NCBI GenBank assembly: GCA_002816585.1
Contig: MUCT01000009.1
Location: forward strand, 1 to 20,240
DNA length: 20,240 bases
Direction: 5' to 3'
DNA from: SAR202 cluster bacterium Io17-Chloro-G6
GTDB lineage: Bacteria > Chloroflexota > Dehalococcoidia > UBA3495
Made by a program: the position numbers and the translations under genes. The notes beneath the pieces were generated by a model, which did not search any database, was not told the origin of the DNA, and saw nothing but the letters and a program-made list of their open reading frames with translations. This document shows, in pieces, positions 1 to 6,649 of this stretch. Position 1 is the stretch's first letter, and every line of letters starts with the position of its first letter.

Positions 1-40
1 CCGTGGATCAGGCCCGGCCCCGTGGATCAGGCCCGGCCCC
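1..40. repeat. Two-copy 19-bp GC-rich tandem repeat
   Basis: A 19-bp unit beginning CCGTGGATCAGG occurs at 1-19 and again, identically, at 20-38, followed by two more matching bases. It touches the window edge, so more copies may lie upstream. The rest of 41-293 holds no convincing gene; a TATAGT at 260-265 is a possible -10 for the following gene but has no good -35. Confidence 0.8.
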
Positions 41-293
41 ACCGGATCGCAGGACCGTTAAATAATACATCCACCAGGGGTTCATGCCCACCAGCATTTT
101 GCGCCGGCATTCAGCGCCGCCCGGAAGCCTGCCGGTAGGCCCGCGAATATCCAACACAGATAGGGACCGGCAGATCGACAGACTTTTCCACGAAAAACTC
201 GAATAATACGTGATTAAGCCAGACAGTGTTAGCTGGCTCCAATCCCGTTTAAAATCGGTTATAGTATCCCAAATAATATTTGCGGAGGCGACC

Positions 294-1487
294 ATGGTCG
301 AGCAGTTGATCCGTCCCAAAGACCATATGGATATTTACTGGTTTTCAGAGCAGGCTCAAGGGTATGTATCCGATGGAGAATTGGAACAATTCGAGTCGGG
401 ACGCCTGGCTTTCCCCAATTCCCACTTTAACCCCGACAAAGCGCATGTCCTCTACAACCAGTACCACGACCAGTATGCCCTGGCCGACGAGGTTGGGTTC
501 GATGGGATCATGACCAACGAGCATCATTCCGCATATTGGTGCGGTAAACCGGCGGTCAATTTGGACGCCGCCGTCCTAGCCAAGATCACCAAGAATGTCA
601 ATATTGCGATTCTCGGCAATGTCATCGCTGTCAACGACCCCATCAGAATGGCCGAAGAAGTGGCCATGCTGGATTGTTATTCAGGAGGCCGGATCATATC
701 CGGGTTCGTCCGCGGCGGGGCCGTCGAGACCCTTCAGGCCGGAATCGACCCCACAACAAACCGGGAACGGTTCGAAGAGGCCCACGACCTCATCGTGAAA
801 TGTTGGACCGAGCCGGGCCCCTTCCGGTATGAGGGAAAATACTATCAATACCGCGTGGTTAATCCTTGGGTATTGCCCATGCAGAAACCCAGGCCCGATA
901 TCTGGTTCCCCGGCACCGGCAGCCCGGAGAGCGTGGTGTGGGCGGCCCAGCACGGGCATCCCTATATGAACCTGGGCGCCGTCATGGAAACCACCGAATG
1001 GCTGAAGCAGATCTACATCGACACTGCGGTGGAAGCCGGATACAAGGCCGGTCCTGAGCACTTCGGTTACCTGCTCAAGGTCTTGGTGGCGGACACCGAG
1101 GAAAAGGCCCAAGAGATCGGGCGTAATTTCGTTTGGACCGAAGGCCACAGGCAGAGAGGCCCCAGAGAACATGTGGACCCTCCCGGCTATCAGTCACGGA
1201 TTGCGCTGGAGGTCAAGCGCAGCCGGCCGACTGGCGTGTTCGCAGGTAACGCGGGCCAGTTGATGTCCTACGAAAAGCAGCAGGAAGCAAGGGTGGTCAT
1301 TGTCGGCACACCGGATAGTGTGATTGAAAAGTTGACCTATGTGGCCGAAAACCTCAACCCCGGATATCTCCTGATCTACGGCAATGAAGGACCCATGACC
1401 CACAAAGACTGCATGCGGTCCATTGAGTTGCTGGGCAAGGAAGTGATCCCCGCCTTGAAGGAGATTGAGCTCCACCCCTACGACTAA
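294..1487 (+). CDS. Luciferase-like (LLM) flavin-dependent oxidoreductase
   Basis: Predicted flavin (FMN or F420) dependent monooxygenase/oxidoreductase of the bacterial luciferase-like superfamily, 397 residues, a cytosolic TIM barrel. Family marks seen: a TNEHHS motif after the first barrel strands, the segment NDPIRMAEEVAMLD, then GGR and a GFVRGG loop, and ERFEEAHDLIVKCW, the usual order in this family. The C-terminal part has the 'VGTPDSVIEKL' element that typically closes LLM proteins. The ATG at 294 is chosen because GGAGG lies at 284-288; the frame stays open upstream to 210 but without a ribosome site, and an ATG at 327 is a weaker alternative. It appears monocistronic, with a terminator-like hairpin just after the stop. 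Substrate cannot be read from sequence; relatives include alkanal, alkanesulfonate and F420-dependent enzymes. A second member lies at 4273-5316, but the two are clearly diverged. Confidence 0.92.
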   Translation: MVEQLIRPKDHMDIYWFSEQAQGYVSDGELEQFESGRLAFPNSHFNPDKAHVLYNQYHDQYALADEVGFDGIMTNEHHSAYWCGKPAVNLDAAVLAKITKNVNIAILGNVIAVNDPIRMAEEVAMLDCYSGGRIISGFVRGGAVETLQAGIDPTTNRERFEEAHDLIVKCWTEPGPFRYEGKYYQYRVVNPWVLPMQKPRPDIWFPGTGSPESVVWAAQHGHPYMNLGAVMETTEWLKQIYIDTAVEAGYKAGPEHFGYLLKVLVADTEEKAQEIGRNFVWTEGHRQRGPREHVDPPGYQSRIALEVKRSRPTGVFAGNAGQLMSYEKQQEARVVIVGTPDSVIEKLTYVAENLNPGYLLIYGNEGPMTHKDCMRSIELLGKEVIPALKEIELHPYD

Positions 1488-1512
1488 GCCGGACATTTAT
1501 CGCGTTTTCGAG

Positions 1513-1547
1513 AGAGAGGCCGCCCGGATACGTCGGGCGGCCTCTCT
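1513..1547 (+). terminator. Hairpin terminator after first LLM gene
   Basis: A perfect 14-bp GC-rich stem (arms 1513-1526 and 1534-1547, 7-nt loop) lies 25 bp past the stop at 1487 and is followed by a short T-rich stretch (TTCGTTTATT). The poor U-tract makes it a weaker intrinsic terminator than the others in this window. It also sits 30 bp from the end of the opposing rhodanese remnant and could serve both strands. Confidence 0.7.
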
Positions 1548-1576
1548 TCGTTTATTCGGTTCAGTGGAAGTTCCCT

Positions 1577-1936
1577 CTAACTTGCGGCGTATTTTTCGCC
1601 CAGGGCCGTTTCCCAACGGAGATAGTTCATCACGTCGGCAAAGTTGCGGTCCGGGCCGGAAACAACAACGTCTGTCGGAGATCGCATGACGCCCGATAGA
1701 CCCTGTTCCACCGCCAGTCCAGCCTGCCGCCAGGCGGCCATTCCGCCCTCCAATACCGACACGTTCTGGTAGCCCATTTCTTTGAGCGTCGCCCCTGCCA
1801 AGGCGGCATTCTGTCCGTTGTTGCAGGTGACCGCGATGGGCGCTCCCTTGGACGGCGCAAATTTCTTAGATACCGCTGCGGCGCTAGCATCATTACATAA
1901 GGAAAACAGACAAGCTTGATGCCGGCCGCTCATCAC
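1577..1936 (-). pseudogene. Rhodanese-domain protein, 5'-truncated remnant
   Basis: The reading frame encodes the C-terminal half of a rhodanese/sulfurtransferase domain: a strand plus active-site loop TCNNGQNAA with the cysteine that would carry persulfide, then the helix LKEMGY, the strand NVSVLEGG and the helix MAAWRQAGL. A tail of about 45 residues follows (ending near YLRWETALGEKY). The N-terminal half expected of the family, with its D-x-R and GHIPGA-type motifs, is absent. The first 30 residues look unrelated, and the frame begins at GTG 1936 (or ATG 1933) without a visible ribosome site. Upstream codons in this frame reach a stop at 1985-1987 with no rhodanese-like sequence. I read it as a gene that lost its 5' half, next to another damaged gene. 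A functional half-domain is less likely. Confidence 0.65.
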
Positions 1937-1955
1937 CAGGCTAGGCTTGCAATCG

Positions 1956-2840
1956 TTACGAAGGAACCTGACCCGTATACACGGTCAGCCCTTCCATAAA
2001 GTGCAGGTCACTCCGGTTGAAAACATATTCAGGCCTTTGCGGGTCGGTGAGCCGCTTGATGACCCCGGCGTCATCTCCGGTAATAAACGCAGCGCGCTCT
2101 TCATTGTCCACCCAACGATTGAGCAGATTCAGCATGAACTCGACCTGGACATGAGAGAAGGGAGGCAGCGATTCCAACATGAATGTTCTGGCCGACACGT
2201 TAGTGAAGCCGCCTTCGGCCAACAACTGGGTCCACCCGTGGGGGTACCGGACTACTCCATCACCCTGGCGAACATTTTTCTGGAACCACTGGTTGAAGGC
2301 CACTTCCAAGCGGTCTTCCAGACCGGGTTCGGCTATGCCGATGTCATTGGGGAGGAACCGGGGCCTTAGGCCACCTTCCCGCAGGGCGAACCGGCCACCG
2401 GGTTTGATCACCCGCTTGACTTCCCTCACCCCAGCCAGCTGATCAGCTAGGTGGTGGATGGTCCGGCTGGACCAGACCAGATCAAACTGGTCGTCTTCGA
2501 AGGGCAGGTGTTGGATGTCCCCCTCGTGGAAAGACACGCGGTCCTTGAATTCGCTCTGTTCCAACTGCTCTCAAGCGGTCTGCAGCAACTCGGGAGTCAT
2601 ATCCAGCGCCGCGACGCTCCCTGCTGAGCCGACGGCTTCGGCCAGCAAAGCTGTGAAACCGCCCGCTCCGGAGCCTGCCTCCAGAACCGGGGCGCCGGGG
2701 AAGATTTCCAGCCAGTCGACTATCTCTTGGTACACACCACTGTAGAATGCGTCGGAGCGAAGGAGGTTCGATGGATCGTAAGCGCCATGCCCATGGCCAT
2801 GTCCGTGCCCGTGTTGTTGATGGCTCCCTGCAGTGGTCAT
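1956..2840 (-). pseudogene. SAM-dependent class I methyltransferase interrupted by in-frame TGA
   Basis: Two open segments, 2840-2574 and 2570-1956, are in the same frame and separated only by a TGA at 2573-2571. Joined, they give a normal class I methyltransferase of about 294 codons: motif I VLEAGSGAGG (residues 52-61), acidic D80 ending strand 2, then after the stop (codon 90) GDIQHLPFEDDQFDLVWSS and VIKPGGRFAL (motifs II-IV). An arginine CGA changed to TGA would explain the break by one base. Neighbouring genes, such as 4273-5316 and 13627-15156, end in TGA, so it is a stop here, and no selenocysteine context is apparent. Start ATG 2840 has AAGGAAAG upstream. The N-terminus is unusual: an HGHGHGHGHG run at residues 10-19, possibly metal-binding. 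Residues after 90 could be re-initiated at ATG 2564, but that product would lack the SAM-binding glycine loop. Confidence 0.75.
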
Positions 2841-2879
2841 ATTGATTCTTTCCTTATTCAGGGCTTAGTTGGAGTCCCT

Positions 2880-2946
2880 GAAATCCCCGTTGCAAAGGGG
2901 GACTTTAACTTCCCCCTTTCGTAAAGGGGGACCGAGGGGAATTTTC
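2880..2946. repeat. Palindromic interspersed-type repeat (MITE-like)
   Basis: Contains a perfect CCCCCTTT/AAAGGGGG hairpin (2912-2919 and 2923-2930, 3-nt loop), a second direct copy of AAAGGGGGAC at 2894-2903, and outer imperfect inverted ends (GAAATCCCC at the left, GGGGAATTTTC at the right). This architecture resembles the short CCCCCTTT/AAAGGGGG intergenic repeats that are common in many bacterial genomes. It lies between two minus-strand genes and may also act as a transcript-end hairpin for the gene ending at 3007. Confidence 0.65.
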
Positions 2947-3006
2947 GCCTGCCTCGAACTCCTGTCGATCCAATGAAAGCCCGCGTCCGGAAACCCCAGC
3001 TAGTCT

Positions 3007-3861
3007 CTAGATACCCTTGAACCATTGGCCGAATTGGGCTGCTAGCCCATTGTCACCTGCCACGTCCAACCTGCCCTGGTCAATGGCGGCCGAAACATCC
3101 AAGCGGCCATACATCATCAGGGCCAAAGTGCCAGTGTCGCAGATGAAAGTGACGTCAGCGGGTCCGGACGACGACTCTTCGAAGCGGAAGCTGACTCCCT
3201 CCACCACGATGTCTCCATTAAATGGAGCGGGTTCCTTTACATCGAAGCGGTACCGGACCGGCTGGTCAAGCGCCGGACCAGGCCAGAACGCCCAGCGGAT
3301 CGAGCCCGACGCAAAAGACTCGGTTAGTAACACCACCATGGAGTGCAGGCTTTCCGGCTCCAGGCCCGCACCGGGCTCCAACGCCGAACGAATGTCCCAT
3401 TGGTGCAAGGCAAGTTCCTTGAAGCGAAGGTCGACGAAGTTGCCCGCCGGGACGATACCTCCAGGGTGATAGCAGGGCTTTTCACGGTCTGCCAGGTTGA
3501 GACCGGCCAACAGTTGGGTTAGGTAGTTGGTCCGGGCTTCCAGAGCCGGGAGCAATCTGCCACCCAACCTTTCCCGGTTGGCGATGGCGCCTTCCGCCGT
3601 GCCCGCCGCTCCTTTGGATGGATGGCCCGTCCCAGCCTCAGGCCGGCCTTCCGGCGGCTCAAATTCACCTTTCAAACCCCGTTCGACTGTCGCGGCGTAG
3701 AATTCGGCGTTTCCCACCAAATGGGCTACCACATCTTCCACGCGCCACAGTTCACAGGCGCTTTGCTTGGCCCAAGCGTCATCCGGCAAACCACTCAGGT
3801 ATTGCTGGAACTTCTCCGATTCCGATTGAAGCAGCTTCGCTCGCTCTTCCCATGAACTCAT
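3007..3861 (-). CDS. Maleylpyruvate isomerase-like / DinB-fold protein
   Basis: Predicted 284-residue member of the mycothiol-dependent maleylpyruvate isomerase N-terminal family (DinB-like four-helix bundle, TIGR03083-type) with an SCP2-like C-terminal region. Seen: the N-terminal helix ending in VVAHLVGN with H47, and ALHQWDIRSAL with H153 and D156, which match the metal-ligand pattern of the fold. The last third (roughly 220-284) has the alternating strands and MMYGRLD segment typical of the C-terminal domain. The ATG at 3861 is chosen because GGGGAAG lies 9 nt upstream; the frame extends to 3912 but the extra 17 residues look non-conserved. Members catalyse thiol-dependent isomerisation or are uncharacterised metal-binding proteins, so the exact reaction is unknown. 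It stands alone on the minus strand. Confidence 0.8.
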   Translation of the reverse strand: MSSWEERAKLLQSESEKFQQYLSGLPDDAWAKQSACELWRVEDVVAHLVGNAEFYAATVERGLKGEFEPPEGRPEAGTGHPSKGAAGTAEGAIANRERLGGRLLPALEARTNYLTQLLAGLNLADREKPCYHPGGIVPAGNFVDLRFKELALHQWDIRSALEPGAGLEPESLHSMVVLLTESFASGSIRWAFWPGPALDQPVRYRFDVKEPAPFNGDIVVEGVSFRFEESSSGPADVTFICDTGTLALMMYGRLDVSAAIDQGRLDVAGDNGLAAQFGQWFKGI

Positions 3862-4040
3862 CTTATTATTCTTCCCCGAGTCGGATTCAGGATAGCCAAG
3901 GCCGGCTTCCAATTCTGGTATCCGCGCAACATCAGAAAAAGGTGCCGGGGAGAAAACAGCCGGTCCAGCGCAATGCTATTGGGGTCTCCATCCTCTGTCA
4001 ATCAAAACCATGTTGCGAAATGTAAAAAGTAGTGCGTAGG

Positions 4041-4086
4041 CTGGGTCAATATCCGGCTTCTTTGATCAACTTGATGCTTGACCCAG
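4041..4086. promoter_or_regulatory. Nested inverted repeats, possible operator
   Basis: CTGGGTCAA (4041-4049) and TTGACCCAG (4078-4086) are perfect 9-bp inverted copies separated by 28 bp. Between them is the perfect palindrome TTGATCAA (4062-4069). The right arm ends 17 bp before the -35 of the predicted promoter for the LLM gene at 4273, a sensible place for a regulator. No regulator gene is adjacent. Apart from this and the promoter, the 3862-4272 gap shows nothing else. Confidence 0.35.
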
Positions 4087-4103
4087 AAGAAAAGCAGATC
4101 ATG

Positions 4104-4133
4104 TTGACGGCCCGTTCGCTGGGTTGCTATGCT
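4104..4133 (+). promoter_or_regulatory. Sigma-70-type promoter for second LLM gene
   Basis: TTGACG (4104-4109), an 18-bp spacer and TATGCT (4128-4133) lie 140 bp upstream of the start codon at 4273, leaving a leader of about 130 nt. The downstream gene has a near-consensus AGGAGG at 4263-4268. Confidence 0.45.
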
Positions 4134-4272
4134 CGGCCCGCCGGCGCTGGTTGGCCAACGGGGTGCTGCTGGAAGTCGATGACCCAGTGGCATAGTCATC
4201 CCGAACCGGCCGAAGCAACTGAAAGGACAATATCTCCTGGGTGGCGGCGCCATCCCGGCATTAGGAGGTCCC

Positions 4273-5316
4273 ATGGATTTTGGACTGTTCCTGGAGTTCT
4301 CCGGCCAGGAAGGCGAGAATGAGGCCCAGGTATTCCAACGGGGCTTTAGCCTGATCGATGAAGCGGAAACCATGGGGGTGGAATCGGTCTGGTTGCCGGA
4401 GTACCACTTCATTCCGTTCAGCGTGCTGTCCTCGCCCCTCGCAGTTGCCACGGCGGTGGCCGCCCGGACCAAAAAGATGCGCATCGGTTTCGGAGTCTAT
4501 CTGCTACCCTTGGCCAATCCGCTGAAGGTTGCGGAAGAAGTCGCCACTCTGGACCACATCAGCAACGGGAGGATTGAATTCGGAGTTGGCCGGGGAACCT
4601 TCCCGGAGCACCACGACGCGTTCAATTCTCCGTTTCCCGAAAGCCGCGGCCGGTTCGACGAGTATCTGGAAATCATCCTCAAAGCCTGGACGACTGACGA
4701 GATTAATTTCGACGGCCAACACTACCAATGCCAGGGCATACGTGTGAAACCCAAGCCCGTGCAGAACCCGCACCCTCCGGTCCGCGTCGGAGTCACGTCA
4801 GCGGATACCTTCCCCATCATTGGGCGCATGGGGTACCCAATCTTCATCAACCCCTCGCGGGCCTTCGCCCTCTCGGAACTGGCCCCACACATCGAGGAAT
4901 ATTTGAAAGCGTGGAAAGATGCAGGGCATCCGGGCGAGGGAGAAGTCGGTCTACGCGTGCCGATTTACGTTGCGGACACGGAAGAAAAGGCCTACAGCCA
5001 GCCCAAGGAAAGCGCTGTTGCTTCCATAACCGGACTCGCCGCGCGCGTCGCCAGCAGCGCTTCCCGGGAAGGCACGACCGGCGATTGGCAGGCCCAGTCG
5101 GACCGGATCGCCACTATGAGCTACGACGATTGGCTCCGAGACAAGGTGGTGTACGGCACTCCCGACCGGGTGGCGGACCGGCTGCGCCAACTTATCGAGG
5201 AGCTCCAACTAACCCAGATCGTCTATGAGATCAACTTTGGCCGTCAGATTCCGCACGAATTGCAAAGAAATAACCTACGTCTCATAACGGAGCAGGTCGT
5301 CCCCAGCTTCAGCTGA
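4273..5316 (+). CDS. Luciferase-like (LLM) flavin-dependent oxidoreductase
   Basis: 347-residue luciferase-like monooxygenase/oxidoreductase. The start MDFGLFLEF is typical of the family and is preceded by AGGAGG at 4263-4268. Further family features: SVWLPEYHF, the strand MRIGFGVYLLPLANPLKVAEEVATLD, then SNGRIEFGVGRG (the phosphate-binding type loop), RFDEYLEIILKAW, and the closing VYGTPDRVADRL element. Closer to the bacterial luciferase-like 'TIGR03560/MsuD'-like short forms than the longer protein at 294-1487; that sub-placement is tentative. Cofactor FMN or F420 cannot be decided by eye. Its 3' end overlaps the convergent nitronate monooxygenase-like gene by 8 bp, and no terminator fits between them, so the two transcripts should be complementary at their ends. 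Confidence 0.93.
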   Translation: MDFGLFLEFSGQEGENEAQVFQRGFSLIDEAETMGVESVWLPEYHFIPFSVLSSPLAVATAVAARTKKMRIGFGVYLLPLANPLKVAEEVATLDHISNGRIEFGVGRGTFPEHHDAFNSPFPESRGRFDEYLEIILKAWTTDEINFDGQHYQCQGIRVKPKPVQNPHPPVRVGVTSADTFPIIGRMGYPIFINPSRAFALSELAPHIEEYLKAWKDAGHPGEGEVGLRVPIYVADTEEKAYSQPKESAVASITGLAARVASSASREGTTGDWQAQSDRIATMSYDDWLRDKVVYGTPDRVADRLRQLIEELQLTQIVYEINFGRQIPHELQRNNLRLITEQVVPSFS

Positions 5317-6310
5317 CTAACTCGGCTGCCCGGCGGCGTAGTTGCTGCTCTGCATCATCGCAAATCGAACGAACCACCTCAGCAGCCGGACGGACCTTAG
5401 TGATAAACGCTGCAGATTCTCCCAGGTAGGTTGGGGCTACATTCAACTCCCCACTCTGCCGGGCTTCTTGATACGCGGGGAGCACCTCGCCCAAACGCTC
5501 CCGAAGCTCGTCTTCCCGGCCGTGCCACTCCTGGGCAAACGGGTTATTAAGGACCCGGGCAGCATGCCCTTCCGACCACGGCACACCCCCACTCATAGCA
5601 GTATTGACAATGTTGAAGACATGTGTGTAGACCGTGTTGTCCCCATCGCTCCCAAGGATTTGTTCTTTTCGGGAATTTGGCACTTCCACGTCTTCCTCAG
5701 TCGCGACGAAGGCCGTACCCATCCAAGCGCCATCGGCCCCGGCGGCCAGCACGGCAGCCAACGACCGCCCGTTACTGATACCCCCGGCGGCGATGATTGG
5801 AACGTGAGGGAATTCTTCCACGAGACGAACAAGGAAAGGGAGCAGGTTCATCACCCCGGTATGCCCGCCCGACTCATTTCCTTGCGCCGCCAGCACGTCG
5901 GCGCCACCCTCGATCGCCATGCGTGCGTCTTGCACCGTCTGGACCTGGCAGATGGTTTTGGCTCCGCTTTCTTTGGCCCGGCCCAGCCAAGGCCGGGGGT
6001 CGGCGAATGAAAATAGAATAACGGGGACTTCCTCTTCGAGCGCCATGTCAAAGCACTCGGGAACGGCGCTGATGTGTTGAGTCTGGAACCCGGCGCCAAA
6101 GGGTTTGTCGGTCTGGGAGCGGATGTAGGCGATCTGTTCTTTTATATATTCCGGATCAGTATTTTTTAAAGCGCTGACACAGCCAAAAGTTCCCAGTCCA
6201 CCCGCCGCAGAAACGGCGGCCGCCAGCCGCCCGCCACTCATCCTGACCATCGGCGCCGAGATAATCGGACGGTCTATTCCCAACAGTTCGGTGATTCGAG
6301 TCTTCAACAT
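5309..6310 (-). CDS. Nitronate monooxygenase-like FMN enzyme (NMO/FabK family)
   Basis: 333-residue TIM-barrel flavoprotein of the nitronate monooxygenase / 2-nitropropane dioxygenase / FabK family. Seen: N-terminal LLGIDRPIISAPM with the usual strand-1 proline-methionine; AQGNESGGHTG at 142-152 with H150 in the position of the catalytic histidine of class I NMOs; the FMN phosphate loop AAGGIS (174-179); and GAWMGTAF (194-201). The family oxidises alkyl nitronates (for example propionate-3-nitronate) or reduces enoyl-ACP, and the sequence alone does not separate these. Start ATG 6310 has GAGGT upstream on the minus strand. It overlaps the convergent LLM gene by 8 bp; two flavin oxidoreductases tail to tail may be chance. 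Confidence 0.9.
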   Translation of the reverse strand: MLKTRITELLGIDRPIISAPMVRMSGGRLAAAVSAAGGLGTFGCVSALKNTDPEYIKEQIAYIRSQTDKPFGAGFQTQHISAVPECFDMALEEEVPVILFSFADPRPWLGRAKESGAKTICQVQTVQDARMAIEGGADVLAAQGNESGGHTGVMNLLPFLVRLVEEFPHVPIIAAGGISNGRSLAAVLAAGADGAWMGTAFVATEEDVEVPNSRKEQILGSDGDNTVYTHVFNIVNTAMSGGVPWSEGHAARVLNNPFAQEWHGREDELRERLGEVLPAYQEARQSGELNVAPTYLGESAAFITKVRPAAEVVRSICDDAEQQLRRRAAELVS

Positions 6311-6560
6311 GGTTCTACCTCACTTGTTCGGCGACTTGTAACATGGGCGGCCTGGCGGTCCCTGGGCAATGGCAGTCAAAGCATATCATTTGTAACGAGT
6401 CTAATTTCGGCATCAATCATTAAGTGGCCACTACACCCACAGCGCGACCCACAAGCCAGTTCAGGCCACCCAATATTCCTCTTCCGCCATTCGTTGCCTG
6501 CCTCTGCAATTTTGTGGCAACTTTTGACGAATAGGTTGGTATCTTGAACATAACCTGCGC

Positions 6561-6589
6561 TTGACACCTCGGCTCCCTCTACGTAGCAT
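6561..6589 (+). promoter_or_regulatory. Sigma-70-type promoter for DUF1800/DUF1501 operon
   Basis: A consensus TTGACA (6561-6566), 17-bp spacer and TAGCAT (6584-6589) lie 60 bp before the start codon at 6650. The transcript would begin near 6596. The rest of the 6311-6649 gap shows no gene. Confidence 0.6.
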
Positions 6590-6599
6590 GTAGCCTGTA

Positions 6600-6614
6600 G
6601 AATAATGATTATTA
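6600..6614. promoter_or_regulatory. Fur-family-like operator box
   Basis: GAATAAT-G-ATTATTA matches the 7-1-7 Fur-family box (TGATAAT-n-ATTATCA) at 11 of 14 positions and contains the perfect ATAATnATTAT core shared by Fur, PerR and Zur sites. It starts a few bases after the predicted transcription start of the promoter at 6561-6589, a classic repressor position. AT-rich palindromes arise by chance, and no Fur-family gene is in the window, so this is a moderate call. Confidence 0.4.
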
Positions 6615-6649
6615 TCGCCTGGTAGTACCATATGATTAAGGGGGTTACG

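Noticed and set aside
2571..2573. TGA as selenocysteine or reassigned codon
   Set aside because: Neighbouring genes end in TGA, the expected residue is arginine, and no SECIS-like hairpin was evident.
4032..4322. Plus-strand frame upstream of the second LLM gene
   Set aside because: It overlaps the promoter and the real start region, has no ribosome site and no family features.
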